A DNA stretch of 64,000 nt from contig JBGPND010000003.1 in assembly GCA_041487355.1 (NCBI GenBank), forward strand, positions 17,122 through 81,121, given 5' to 3'. Made by a program: the position numbers and the translations under genes. This stretch comes from JAMXLO01 sp041487355 (lineage in GTDB: Bacteria > Pseudomonadota > Alphaproteobacteria > Acetobacterales > Acetobacteraceae). Under the pieces are notes generated by a model that ran no database searches, had not been told where the DNA came from, and saw only the letters and a list, made by a program, of their open reading frames with translations. Positions 33,048 through 43,699 of this stretch are shown here, piece after piece. The stretch's first letter is position 1. Each line of letters begins with the position of its first letter.

Positions 33048-33908
33048 GTGGACCACGACGAGACACAGGACACCACGCGGACTGCCCAAGCCGATGATTC
33101 TTCAAGCGGCGCGCGCCTGGCCAGCTCGGCCCGGACGCTCGCCATCATCGCGTTGGTCGTCGCGCTGACCGCGCCGTTCTGGGAGGAGGCCCTTCTCGGC
33201 AGCATCAACATCCATCTGCCAGTCGCGCGCGAGTTGGCGGAGACCGCTCGCGGCGTCGATAAGCTGGAACGCAGGACCGTGGAGCTGGAACAGCAGCTAG
33301 GCGCCACAACGACGCAGCTCGGCAGGCTGCAGGCGCAGCTCACCCAGGCCGTCAACCAGGCCAATGCCGCCGCCGACCGTGTCAGCACACTGGCGATGAT
33401 GGAGCTGACGGTGGCATTGCGCCGCCCCGGCGGGTTCGAGCTGGAACTCGCCGCGCTGCGCGCCGCCACGCCGGACCTCGGCGACCTCAAGCCGCTGCTC
33501 GACCAGATCGAGCCCTATGCTGTGACGGGGGTGCCAAGCGCGGCACAGATCCGGCAGGACTTCTCCCGCATAAGCACGCGCATCCAATGGGCCGAGCGCG
33601 GCTACATATCGGTGGCCTGGGTCACGCGCCTGTTTCCCTGGCCGCGCAAGACCGCCGCGCAGCCGGCCGCGGTGCCGGACAACACGTCGCAAGTGCTCAC
33701 GCAGGCCGGCACGCAGATCGGCAGCGGAGACCTGGCCGGGGCGGTGTCCACCGTGCAGCAGATCGGCGGCTCGCATCAGGAGGCACTGGCGGACTGGATC
33801 GAGGATGCCAATGCCCGCGTGGCCGCGGACGCCGTCGCACAGCGCCTCAACGATCAGATCGTCCAGCGCGCCGGCCGGACCACGCCGCAGAAACTCGGCA
33901 AGACCTGA
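33048..33908 (+). CDS. Mitofilin-like single-pass membrane protein with coiled coil
   Basis: A 286-residue protein from GTG 33048, with AGGAAGG upstream. An acidic cytoplasmic tail of about 35 residues is followed by a membrane helix (TLAIIALVVALTAPFW) and a coiled coil (LERRTVELEQQLGATTTQLG, then RLQAQLTQAVNQANAAADRV). The C-terminal helical region has GQIGS/GDLAGAVSTVQQIGG-like repeats. The overall plan is that of the product at 26310-27452. It is 58 bases behind the ATPase-permease gene on the same strand and ends before a palindrome, so it closes this operon. A scaffold or bridge role in the envelope is inferred only from its shape. Confidence 0.68.
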   Translation: MDHDETQDTTRTAQADDSSSGARLASSARTLAIIALVVALTAPFWEEALLGSINIHLPVARELAETARGVDKLERRTVELEQQLGATTTQLGRLQAQLTQAVNQANAAADRVSTLAMMELTVALRRPGGFELELAALRAATPDLGDLKPLLDQIEPYAVTGVPSAAQIRQDFSRISTRIQWAERGYISVAWVTRLFPWPRKTAAQPAAVPDNTSQVLTQAGTQIGSGDLAGAVSTVQQIGGSHQEALADWIEDANARVAADAVAQRLNDQIVQRAGRTTPQKLGKT

Positions 33909-33944
33909 AGCCATTCACGAGCGCGCGAAGCACGCCTCACCTCA

Positions 33945-34026
33945 CTGTCATTGCGAGCGCAGCGAAGCAATCTCGGGGTGAGTGCCCACCGACCCCGAGA
34001 TTGCTTCGCTGCGCTCGCAATGACAG
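33945..34026. repeat. Perfect palindrome, 'CATTGCGAGCGCAGCGAAGC' type
   Basis: Arms of 34 bases (33945-33978 and 33993-34026) are perfect reverse complements with a 14-base loop. The core CATTGCGAGCGCAGCGAAGC is one of the commonest intergenic palindromes of alphaproteobacterial genomes. It lies between convergent genes (33048-33908 plus, 34043-34501 minus) and only this single copy is present in the window. Confidence 0.95.
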
Positions 34027-34042
34027 TCGGACGGGGCTCGTC

Positions 34043-34501
34043 TCAGCTCGCCAGGAAGGCCGCCACCGCCGGGTGCGACCGGAGCGTCTCCAGGTCCTGC
34101 GCGGTCGGCAACCGCGGCTTGTCCCGCTGTGCGTTCACCATGCAGAGGAACCCGAGCGGTTCGCCCTCGGTGGCACGAAACTGATGCCAGGTCCATGACG
34201 GGATCGTGACGAGGTCGAACGGCTTGACCTGCCGCACTTCCCCACCCAGCAGGCACTGGCCATGGCCGCGCAGGATCATCACCGCGTGCATGTGTTCATG
34301 GCGCTCCAAGGTGGAGAAGCCGCCGGCGTCCATCTCGAAATAGCGCAGCTCGCAGCCGAGCTCGGGTTCGGCGAATAGCACCTGGCGCGCGATCGCCTTG
34401 AACGGCGCGGCGCCATCCTCCTTGTAGGGAAGGTGGGCGACCTCGTCCCAGCGGTAGTCCCGCCGGAATTCCCGAAGTTGCGGCTGCCGTTCGATGTCCA
34501 T
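34043..34501 (-). CDS. Cupin protein partnered with a RuBisCO-like protein
   Basis: A 152-residue single-domain cupin. Cupin motif 1 is seen in RHEHMHAVMILRGHGQCLLGG, here given in part as HEHMHAVMIL followed by RGHGQCLL, with two histidines for a metal; motif 2 is PSWTWHQFRA with the third histidine. The protein begins five bases after the stop of the RuBisCO-like gene. In Rhodospirillum rubrum a cupin next to the RuBisCO-like protein is the methylthioxylulose-5-phosphate methylsulfurylase, which makes 1-deoxyxylulose 5-phosphate and methanethiol. By context this is the leading hypothesis, but many cupins are sugar-acid isomerases or other enzymes, so the name is withheld. Confidence 0.78.
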   Translation of the reverse strand: MDIERQPQLREFRRDYRWDEVAHLPYKEDGAAPFKAIARQVLFAEPELGCELRYFEMDAGGFSTLERHEHMHAVMILRGHGQCLLGGEVRQVKPFDLVTIPSWTWHQFRATEGEPLGFLCMVNAQRDKPRLPTAQDLETLRSHPAVAAFLAS

Positions 34502-34506
34502 GGGCG

Positions 34507-35613
34507 TTACCGGTAAATGTGGTGTGCCACCGCGCGGGCGAACGCGGCGGTCTCCTCGGTGAGCCGTTCGCGCGCCGCCAGCAGGCTGCCGCCGATCAGC
34601 AACATCGCGTCAGGTCCGTAGAAGTCAAGCATCTCGGGCACGCGGTCGAGCGTCATGCCGCCCGCCGGAACCGGAACGCTGGGGCGGACCCCGTCCCAGG
34701 CCGCGCGGGCCTGCTCAGCCAGCCCTCGACAGGTTTCCGGCGTGTAGCCGAACCGGCCGCCATGATTCGGGAAGATCACCGCGTCCGCGCCCAGCAGCCG
34801 GAACAGCTTGCCGATCAGCAGTTCCGGTGCGATGCGCGCGGCGCCGCCCATGGTCGGATGGGCGAAGAAGGCGATGTCCGGATACGTCTTCACCAGGGTC
34901 TGGAATGTCGCCCAGCCGGCCAGCATGGGCGCGATCATCACCGTGTCGATCCCGGCCGCCCGCGCCGTCTCGATCTGGCGCCGCATCCGGTCGAGGTCGC
35001 CCGACAGGCTGGGCACGTAGCGTATGGCATGTCCGGTCGCCGCGGCCGCCCGGTGGACCGCAGCGGCGCAGGCTGCCACCCGGTCGGCAAACGGCGAATA
35101 GCCCTGATCCGCCAGGCCATGGTCGTCCTTGACGAAGTCGATGCCGCCGCGGGCAAAGCGCTCCGCCAGTTCGGCGAGGCGCGCCGGCGGCACGCCCTGC
35201 GGCTTCACGGCCGAGCAGGTGAACGCCCGGCCGACGGCGCCGACGCGCTGGCGCAACCCGGCGATGCCATGCCGCGGGCCGCCGAACGCCGCGGCCAGTT
35301 CGGCCGGGATCTCGATGTCCTGCAGCACGACATCCGCGTGCAGCGAGCTATTGCCGAACACCATGTTCAGGAACTGGGCGGCGTCCAGGCCGGTGGTGGC
35401 GATCGCCAGGCCAATGCGCACATCGAACAGCCCGCCGCCACGGTCCTCGATCGCTTCGACGCGCCCGACGATGTCCGCCAGGATTTCGGCCTCTGCTATG
35501 GCGGAGACCGGCATCTCCACGCTCTGCTCCACGGCGATCGCCTGCGCCCGCGCCTCGATCGAGCCGGCATCCCCGCGAACGCGATAGACAGTCGTGAACC
35601 TCGGTGCCGCCAC
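34507..35613 (-). CDS. RuBisCO-like protein (form IV)
   Basis: A 368-residue protein starting at GTG 35613, with GGAGGG four to five bases upstream. It is shorter than true RuBisCO large subunits (about 460-480). Recognisable points are CSAVKPQGVPP (the KPK loop altered to KPQ), GIDFVKDDHGLADQ (the carbamylation lysine with D, but His in place of the magnesium-binding Glu), AHPTMGG, FPNHGGRFGY and VPAGGMTLDRVPEMLDFYG. Loss of the KPK second lysine and the Glu makes carboxylation unlikely. Known form IV reactions include 2,3-diketo-5-methylthiopentyl-1-phosphate enolisation, methylthioribulose-1-phosphate isomerisation (R. rubrum, with a cupin) and sugar-acid phosphate decarboxylation. The cupin neighbour favours the second, while the HGLADQ motif may favour the third. 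Confidence 0.85.
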   Translation of the reverse strand: MAAPRFTTVYRVRGDAGSIEARAQAIAVEQSVEMPVSAIAEAEILADIVGRVEAIEDRGGGLFDVRIGLAIATTGLDAAQFLNMVFGNSSLHADVVLQDIEIPAELAAAFGGPRHGIAGLRQRVGAVGRAFTCSAVKPQGVPPARLAELAERFARGGIDFVKDDHGLADQGYSPFADRVAACAAAVHRAAAATGHAIRYVPSLSGDLDRMRRQIETARAAGIDTVMIAPMLAGWATFQTLVKTYPDIAFFAHPTMGGAARIAPELLIGKLFRLLGADAVIFPNHGGRFGYTPETCRGLAEQARAAWDGVRPSVPVPAGGMTLDRVPEMLDFYGPDAMLLIGGSLLAARERLTEETAAFARAVAHHIYR

Positions 35614-35633
35614 TGTGCCCTCCGCACGCCATG

Positions 35634-35675
35634 GCCGTCCTCGGACCTGACCGGAGGATCGCCAGGCCATCGGTG
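35634..35675. repeat. Dispersed repeat 'ATGGCCGTCCTCGG', copy 1
   Basis: ATGGCCGTCCTCGGACCTGA and the following CCGGAGGATCGCCAGGCC recur, on the opposite strand and with a few changes, at 46680-46717 (GGCCTGATCCTCAGGTCAGG, then CCCGAGGACGGCCAT). The unit is partly palindromic (GTCCTCGG/CCGGAGGAT). In this copy it lies just upstream of the RuBisCO-like gene and beside another palindrome. Confidence 0.6.
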
Positions 35676-35684
35676 GCGGCGACC

Positions 35685-35768
35685 CCTGGGTCCCCGCTTT
35701 CGCGGGGATGACAAGCTATTGGATCGGCCCACCCTTCTTCGTCATCCCCGTGCAAGCGGGGACCCAGG
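35685..35768. repeat. Palindrome, 'CCTGGGTCCCCGCTT' type
   Basis: Arms of 28 bases at 35685-35712 and 35741-35768 are reverse complements with one or two mismatches (CGCTTTCGCGGGG against CCCCGTGCAAGCGGGG) around a 28-base loop. The element resembles the 'GGATGACAAGC... GTCATCCCCG' palindromes frequent in Rhodospirillales. It lies between the RuBisCO-like gene and the glucosidase gene, both on the minus strand, so it probably separates their transcripts. Confidence 0.9.
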
Positions 35769-35811
35769 ATATTGCAGGAACGGCGACCGGACCGGTTTCT
35801 TTCGCACGCTC

Positions 35812-37473
35812 CTACGCGGGCGCGAAGCGCGCTTCCCGCGTCGCGTATTCCGGAGCGAGCGCCGCGAAATAGGCGCCGTGGCGCGGCAGGACGACCGAGT
35901 GGCCGACAATTTCCGGCGCGAAGCCCGAGTCGACCAACGGCACCATGCCTGCCAATTCGCTCAGCTCGGCGACCGCCGGTTCGTCTGCGAGGTTGAACAC
36001 GGCCAGCACGCACTCCCCGTTCAGTTCGCGGACGAAGCCCACCAGGGGTTCGGGCAGGTCGAGCGGTCGCAGCGCCCCACGCACCATCGCAGGCTGGCCG
36101 CGCCGCCAGGCCAGGAAACGGCGGAAGGCGTGCAACAGGCCATCGCCATCCTGCTCGTGCACATCGACGGCCATGGCATGATGCGCGTCGGGCACCGGCA
36201 GCCACGGAGCCTCGCCGGTGGTGAAGCCGCCATGCTTCACGCCGGCCTGCCAGGGGATCGGCGTCCGGCTGCCGTCGCGGCCGCGGAACTCCGGCCAGTA
36301 GGCGATGCCGAACGGGTCGCGCAGATGCTCGGCTTCGAGCTCCGCCTCGGTCAGGCCAAGCTCCTCGCCCTGATACAGGCAGACGCTGCCGCGCAGCGAC
36401 AGCAGCAAGGCCATCAGCAGGCGGGCGAATTCGGGCGATGGAGCAGCCTCGCCACGGCGCGGATTCCAGCGGCTGACCGCGCGTTCGGCATCATGGTTGC
36501 TGAACGACCAGCACACCCAGCCTTCGTCATGCACGGCAAGGTCGTGCAGCATCTGCCGCACTATCGTCCAGTCGAACCCGCCGCGCAGCGGACGCAGCGT
36601 GTACGCCATGTGGAGATGCTCGTCGCTGCGCGTGTAGTCGATGACCCGCTCGAAGGCGCCCGGCTGGCTGGACACCTCGCCCAGCGTGACGGTGCCCGGA
36701 TAGCGGTCCATCAGCCCGCGGATGCGGTGCAGCAGACCCAGCGCCTCGGGCTGCAGCATGTCGTGCTTGTGCTCCTGCAGGCCGAACAGCTTGGCCGGCA
36801 ACACCTCGGGCCAGGGCGCCTTCGGGTTGGGGGTCAGGTGCTTGTCGTGCAGCAGGAAGTCGAGTGCATCCAGGCGGAACCCATCCACCCCGCGCCGCAG
36901 CCAAAACTCGCCGGCCGCCAGGGCGGCGTCCATCACCGCCGGGTTGTGCAGGTTGAGCGCCGGCTGATGGCTGAGGAAGTGATGCAGATAGTACTGTCGG
37001 CGGCGTGGTTCCCAGGTCCAGGCCGACCCGCCGAACACCGACAGCCAGTTGTTGGGCGGCGTGCCGTCCGGCGCGGGATCGGCCCAGACATACCAGTCCG
37101 CCTTCGGGTTCACGCGTGACGCGCGGCTTTCGAGGAACCAGGCATGGCGGTCGGAGGTGTGGCTCCAGACCTGGTCGATCAGCACCTTCAGGCCGAGCGC
37201 ATGGGCCCGGTCCAGCAGGGCATCGAAATCGTCCAGCGTGCCGAACACCGGATCCACCGCGGTGTGGTCGGCCACATCGTAGCCAAAATCCTTCTGCGGC
37301 GAGGTGAAGAACGGGCAGAGCCAGATCGCGTCCACCCCGAGGCTCGCGACATAGTCCAGCCGCGCCGTGACGCCGGGGAGATCGCCGATGCCGTCCGCAT
37401 TGCTGTCGAAAAAACTACGCGGGTAAATCTGATAGATAACCGCGCCACGCCACCATTCGGCTCGCGTCATCAA
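35812..37473 (-). CDS. GH13 alpha-glucosidase (oligo-1,6-glucosidase/maltase type)
   Basis: A 553-residue cytoplasmic enzyme of normal length for the GH13 alpha-glucosidase group. WWRGAVIYQIYPRSFFDSN opens the barrel. GVDAIWLCPFFTSPQKDFGYDV, seen in part, is conserved region V. DQVWSHTSD is region I, GFRLDALDF region II with nucleophile Asp202, GEVSSQPG region III with acid/base Glu266, and FSNHDAERA region IV with Asp328. All catalytic residues are present. It hydrolyses alpha-1,4 or alpha-1,6 glucosides such as maltose, isomaltose or sucrose; the exact linkage is not readable. No signal peptide. No transporter or regulator of an operon is next to it. The 186-base gap downstream of its start (37474-37659) shows only an AT-richer stretch. 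Confidence 0.88.
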   Translation of the reverse strand: MMTRAEWWRGAVIYQIYPRSFFDSNADGIGDLPGVTARLDYVASLGVDAIWLCPFFTSPQKDFGYDVADHTAVDPVFGTLDDFDALLDRAHALGLKVLIDQVWSHTSDRHAWFLESRASRVNPKADWYVWADPAPDGTPPNNWLSVFGGSAWTWEPRRRQYYLHHFLSHQPALNLHNPAVMDAALAAGEFWLRRGVDGFRLDALDFLLHDKHLTPNPKAPWPEVLPAKLFGLQEHKHDMLQPEALGLLHRIRGLMDRYPGTVTLGEVSSQPGAFERVIDYTRSDEHLHMAYTLRPLRGGFDWTIVRQMLHDLAVHDEGWVCWSFSNHDAERAVSRWNPRRGEAAPSPEFARLLMALLLSLRGSVCLYQGEELGLTEAELEAEHLRDPFGIAYWPEFRGRDGSRTPIPWQAGVKHGGFTTGEAPWLPVPDAHHAMAVDVHEQDGDGLLHAFRRFLAWRRGQPAMVRGALRPLDLPEPLVGFVRELNGECVLAVFNLADEPAVAELSELAGMVPLVDSGFAPEIVGHSVVLPRHGAYFAALAPEYATREARFAPA

Positions 37474-37659
37474 AACGTCTCCTCACGGTCACGTCTATCG
37501 AACCGCGGCGCTCTCATGCAATGGGGAAATCAAGGAATTGCGATGGCGTGGGGAGGTTCTTGGTGTGGCGTCGCAAAAACGCCACATTGCCGCTGCGCTG
37601 CGTTGCATACCGATGGATGCAAACAACCTAAGGTTTATTCATTCGATTCTGTGTTCGAC

Positions 37660-38325
37660 TTATTCTGTCGCGCTGCGCAATGCGGCGCCTGCGGCAACCG
37701 GGCAAAGTGGCAAGGCTGCCGCCAGCAGGGCTGCCAGCAACAACAGATGCGGGCGGGGGCTGAGCCCGCCCGAGGCGGCGTCGGCCGCGGCGACACCGAA
37801 GATCAGCACCGGTGTCACCAGCGGCAGCACCAGGAGCGGAAGCAGCACGCCGCCCCGGCGCGCGCCCAGCACGATCGCCGCCCCGGTCGTGCCGAGCAGG
37901 GAAAGCAACAGCGTGCCAGGCAGCAGCCCCGCCAGCAGCGCCGGAATGGCGGCATCCTGCATCCGCAGCATCACCGCGAGCGGCGCGGCCGTTAGCAGCA
38001 GGGGCAGGCCGGTGACCAGCCAATGTGCCATGGCCTTCGCCAGGGCGACGGCCGATGGAGGCAGGCCGGACAGCATGAGTTGGTCGAGCGAGCCGTCCTC
38101 GAAATCCGCGCCGAATAGCCTGTCCAACGGCAGCAGCGCGGCCAGCAGCGAGCAGACCCAGACGATGCCCGGTGCGATGCGGCCCAGCGTTTCCGGCGCC
38201 GGGCCGATTGCCAGGGGGAACAGCGAGGCCGCGAGCAGGAAGAACAGCAGGGTTGCCAGCGTGTCGGCGCCATGGCGCAGCGACAGACGCAGCTCTCGGG
38301 CCAGTACGGCCGCGAAGCGGGTCAT
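37660..38325 (-). CDS. ccmB: Heme exporter protein B, cytochrome c maturation
   Basis: A 221-residue membrane protein starting at ATG 38325 (MTRFAAVLARELRLSLRHGA). FADTLATLLFFLLAASLFPL-like helix 1, IAPGIVWVCSLLAALLPLDR followed by LFGADFEDGSLDQLMLSG, and the six hydrophobic segments are typical of CcmB, the permease of the CcmAB ABC transporter that releases holo-CcmE. The ATPase gene ccmA lies 136 bases upstream on the same strand with a long palindrome between. The usual next gene, ccmC, is absent here: downstream come an intergenic gap and the divergent-looking start region of a glucosidase. Confidence 0.88.
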   Translation of the reverse strand: MTRFAAVLARELRLSLRHGADTLATLLFFLLAASLFPLAIGPAPETLGRIAPGIVWVCSLLAALLPLDRLFGADFEDGSLDQLMLSGLPPSAVALAKAMAHWLVTGLPLLLTAAPLAVMLRMQDAAIPALLAGLLPGTLLLSLLGTTGAAIVLGARRGGVLLPLLVLPLVTPVLIFGVAAADAASGGLSPRPHLLLLAALLAAALPLCPVAAGAALRSATE

Positions 38326-38344
38326 GTGGCGCGAACGGCAAAAA

Positions 38345-38448
38345 CAAGCCTCCCCCTCCCCTTGCGGGAGGGGATAGGGGGGAGGGGCCGGGAAGCCGGC
38401 GTGGCCCCCTCCTCCCTGCCCCCTCCCGCAAGGGGAGGGGGAGGCTTG
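38345..38448. repeat. Long palindrome between ccmA and ccmB
   Basis: Left arm 38345-38373 and right arm 38420-38448 are reverse complements (CAAGCCTCCCCCTCCCCTTG and GCGGGAGGGG). A 46-base loop contains a further inner inverted repeat (GGGGCCGGGAAGCCGGC). Related in style to the CCCTCCCC palindrome at 10658-10740. It splits an operon that is normally continuous and may reduce ccmB expression relative to ccmA. Confidence 0.9.
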
Positions 38449-38461
38449 CTTGCTTGCGGAT

Positions 38462-39055
38462 TCATCCCAGGTGCAGTTCCGCAGCTTCCGGAACCGGCAA
38501 CGCCAAGTGGGTCGCGGCAACCACCAATCCGCCGCGTGCGCGGTGCTCACCGAGCAGGCCGCCAAGCCGCTCGACCGATGCGGCGTCCAGCCCCAGCGTT
38601 GGTTCGTCCAGCAGCCAAAGCGGCGCACGGGACAGCACGAGCCGCGCCAGCGCGAGCCGCCGCCTCTGCCCGGCCGACAGCATCCGCGCAGGGAGGTCGG
38701 CGAGATCCTCCAGCCCCACCGCAGTGAGCGCCTCGCCTACATCCGCGCCGCTCAGCCGCGCCGCGAAATGCAGGTTTTCCGCCGCCGTGAGGCCGGGCTT
38801 CACCGCGTCCTGGTCGCCGACATACGCCACCCGCCTGGCATGCGCCGGCAGATCGGCCAGAGCATCCTCCCCATCCCAATGCAGCGAACCCGCTTCTGGC
38901 CGCAGCAAGCCGGCGAGCAACCGCAACAGCGTGGACTTGCCCGAGCCATTCGGCCCGGTCAGCAGCAGCGCCCCGCCCGCGGCAACCGCGAAGTCGAGGT
39001 CGCGGAACACCAGCCGCTCCCCGCGGAATGCAGCCAAGCCGGTCGCCTGCAACAA
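38462..39055 (-). CDS. ccmA: Heme exporter ATPase, cytochrome c maturation
   Basis: A 197-residue ABC ATPase. TTG 39055 is chosen because GAGGGAG lies five bases before it and the product then has the normal CcmA beginning (LLQATGLAAFRGERLVFRDL). ATG 39118 would add 21 residues. Motifs: Walker A LLLTGPNGSGKSTLLRLLAG, signature MLSAGQRRRLALARL (the LSAGQ-RR variant typical of CcmA), Walker B LWLLDEPTLGLD, and the switch His in VVAATHLAL. It energises CcmB in releasing holo-CcmE. The gene is divergent from aconitase; the acnA/ccmA divergent pair is a conserved arrangement in many alphaproteobacteria. Confidence 0.9.
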   Translation of the reverse strand: MLQATGLAAFRGERLVFRDLDFAVAAGGALLLTGPNGSGKSTLLRLLAGLLRPEAGSLHWDGEDALADLPAHARRVAYVGDQDAVKPGLTAAENLHFAARLSGADVGEALTAVGLEDLADLPARMLSAGQRRRLALARLVLSRAPLWLLDEPTLGLDAASVERLGGLLGEHRARGGLVVAATHLALPVPEAAELHLG

Positions 39056-39190
39056 AGCCGCTCCCTCGCCCCGTGGACGCTGGCGGGCTGGTGTGTAAAA
39101 ACCCGCGGCCACAACCATTGCATCTGCGGCACGCAGCCTCAACTTCGCCGCATAACGGAAGGCGCCCTGCAACACAGGACGAACGGGCCA

Positions 39191-41887
<2,697 letters not shown>

Positions 41888-41905
41888 GCGACCCCGTACG
41901 CCTCG

Positions 41906-41920
41906 CCCCGCGATGCGGGG
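41906..41920 (+). terminator. Short GC hairpin after acnA
   Basis: CCCCGC-GAT-GCGGGG lies 19 bases after the acnA stop. There is no T-run behind it, so Rho-independent termination is not assured. The rest of the 197-base gap to the next gene shows no gene. Confidence 0.4.
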
Positions 41921-42084
41921 AGAGTGGAGGTGTACGAATTGTCACGGCCGTCGCGCCGACTCGGGCCACGCTGCCGACCGCCACGGAAACAGTGGCGCGC
42001 ATCGCTCGGCAGATCGAACTGATCGCCGGGACTTTGGAGCGGCCGGCCGGCTGAGATAGCCTGCCAAAGGGCATGGGGGCGGGA

Positions 42085-42630
42085 ATGAGCGACCAACCGG
42101 CAGCGTGGATCGGTGCCCTGGAGGAACGCGTGCGGCGCAACGTCGGACGCGCGATGTTCGCCGCGCGGTGGATCATGGCGCCGATCTATCTCGGCCTGCT
42201 CGTCGCGCTCGCGCTGATCGTCGTGAAGTTCGTGCAGAAGCTGGTGCAGGCCATACCGAAGCTGCTGGAGGCGACCAGCAACGAGGTCATCTTCGATGTG
42301 CTGACCCTGGTCGATCTGTCGCTGGTCGCGAACCTCGTGGTCATCGTGATCTTCGCCGGCTGGGACAACTTCGTCGGCCGTTTGCTAACGTCGCAAACCA
42401 GCGAGCGGCCGCAATGGCTGGGCGCACTCGACTTCAGCGCGGTCAAATTGCGCCTCATCGCCTCCATTGCGGTGATCGCCGCAATCCTGATCCTCGAGAC
42501 CTTCATGCATATCGGCGAAATCACGCCCGTGCAGGCAGCCTTGCAGCTTGCCATCCTGCTCGGCATCGGATTGCTGGGCGTTCTGCTGGCGCTGATGGAC
42601 CGTTTCACCGAAAACCATGGAGACAAATGA
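42085..42630 (+). CDS. UPF0114 (YqhA) family membrane protein
   Basis: A 181-residue inner-membrane protein. ATG 42085 has GGCGGGA just upstream; ATG 42073 is a second choice. VRRNVGRAMFAARWIMAPIY at the N-terminus, DVLTLVDLSLVANLVVIVIF and the loop FAGWDNFVGRL are characteristic of the UPF0114 family, which has four helices and unknown function. Its stop lies five bases before the start of the monooxygenase gene, so the two are co-transcribed. Confidence 0.87.
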   Translation: MSDQPAAWIGALEERVRRNVGRAMFAARWIMAPIYLGLLVALALIVVKFVQKLVQAIPKLLEATSNEVIFDVLTLVDLSLVANLVVIVIFAGWDNFVGRLLTSQTSERPQWLGALDFSAVKLRLIASIAVIAAILILETFMHIGEITPVQAALQLAILLGIGLLGVLLALMDRFTENHGDK

Positions 42631-42634
42631 ACCC

Positions 42635-43693
42635 ATGCACGTCGGCATCCAGTTCTTTCCGGATATCGGTCCCGACGTGAAGTCGGCGCGTGACTACTGG
42701 CAGGAAGCGCTGTCTCTCGTCGGACTTTGCGACCGCTACAGCTACACCCACGTGCGGACAGTGGAACATTATTTCCACCCATATGGCGGCTACAGCCCGA
42801 ACCCTGTGGTGTTCCTGGCCGCCGCGGCACAGCGCACGAAAACCGCGCGCCTCGTCACCGGCGCGGTACTGCCGGCATTCAACAATCCGTTGAAGCTCGC
42901 CGGTGAGCTGGCGATGCTGGATGCCCTGTGCGACGGGAGGCTGGACATCGGTTTCGCCCGCGCCTTCCTGCCGCACGAGTTCGCCCGTTTCGGCGTGAAA
43001 CTGGACGAAAGCCGCGCGCGGTTCGACGAGGGCATGGAGCAGGTGCGGCTTCTGCTCGAACAGGAGAACGTCACCTCCACGGGGCGCTTCCACAGCTTCC
43101 GCGACGTCACCTCGCTGCCGCGACCGACGCAAAAGCCGCGACCGCCGTTCTACGTCGCGGCACTCGCGACGAAGGAGTCGTTCGAACGCGCGGGCGCGGC
43201 GGGCCACGGCCTCATGGCGATCCCCATGGCGGGCGGCGCGATGGCGGAGCTGATCGACACCTACCGCGAGGCATGGCGGCGTGCCGGCCACCCCGGATGC
43301 GGAACGGTGATGCTGGCATTCCACATGTTCTGCCACGAAGACCAGGCGGCAGCCGAACGCATCGCGCGCGAGCCGCTGAACCGTTACCTGCATTCGCTGA
43401 TCGCGGCGGCATCGGACTGGATGTCCGGCGAGAGTTCGGCGGACTATCCCGGCTACGACAAGGTGATCGCCGCGCTGGCGCGGGAGAATTTCGACACGCA
43501 GGTCGCCAAATGCGCCGCCTGGGTGGGAACGCCGCAACGCATCCTCGACACCGTGGCCACCTACCGGCAGCAGATCGGCGACTTCGAGATCGCCTCGCTG
43601 CAAGTGAACTTCAACGACATCGCGCACGCGGACGCCGAAGCTTCGATGCGGCTGTTCGGCGAGAAGGTTTTGCCCCGCCTGCCGCGGCTGTGA
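42635..43693 (+). CDS. Luciferase-like (LLM) flavin-dependent monooxygenase
   Basis: A 352-residue TIM-barrel flavoprotein. The start at ATG 42635 has GGAGA about 11 bases before it; ATG 42617 inside the previous gene is possible. YTHVRTVEHYFHPYGGYSPN, VTGAVLPAFNNPLKLAGELA and LDALCDGRLDIGFARAFLPH are typical of the bacterial luciferase superfamily (LuxA/alkanal-type), which uses reduced FMN and oxygen. No reductase partner is nearby. It converges with the dioxygenase gene (6 bases between stops), and a joint pathway is possible though they are not in one operon. Confidence 0.83.
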   Translation: MHVGIQFFPDIGPDVKSARDYWQEALSLVGLCDRYSYTHVRTVEHYFHPYGGYSPNPVVFLAAAAQRTKTARLVTGAVLPAFNNPLKLAGELAMLDALCDGRLDIGFARAFLPHEFARFGVKLDESRARFDEGMEQVRLLLEQENVTSTGRFHSFRDVTSLPRPTQKPRPPFYVAALATKESFERAGAAGHGLMAIPMAGGAMAELIDTYREAWRRAGHPGCGTVMLAFHMFCHEDQAAAERIAREPLNRYLHSLIAAASDWMSGESSADYPGYDKVIAALARENFDTQVAKCAAWVGTPQRILDTVATYRQQIGDFEIASLQVNFNDIAHADAEASMRLFGEKVLPRLPRL

Positions 43694-43699
43694 CAGCGC

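Noticed and set aside
34507..35613. A genuine CO2-fixing RuBisCO
   Set aside because: Too short, the second active-site lysine and the magnesium-binding glutamate are replaced, and no phosphoribulokinase or small subunit is near.
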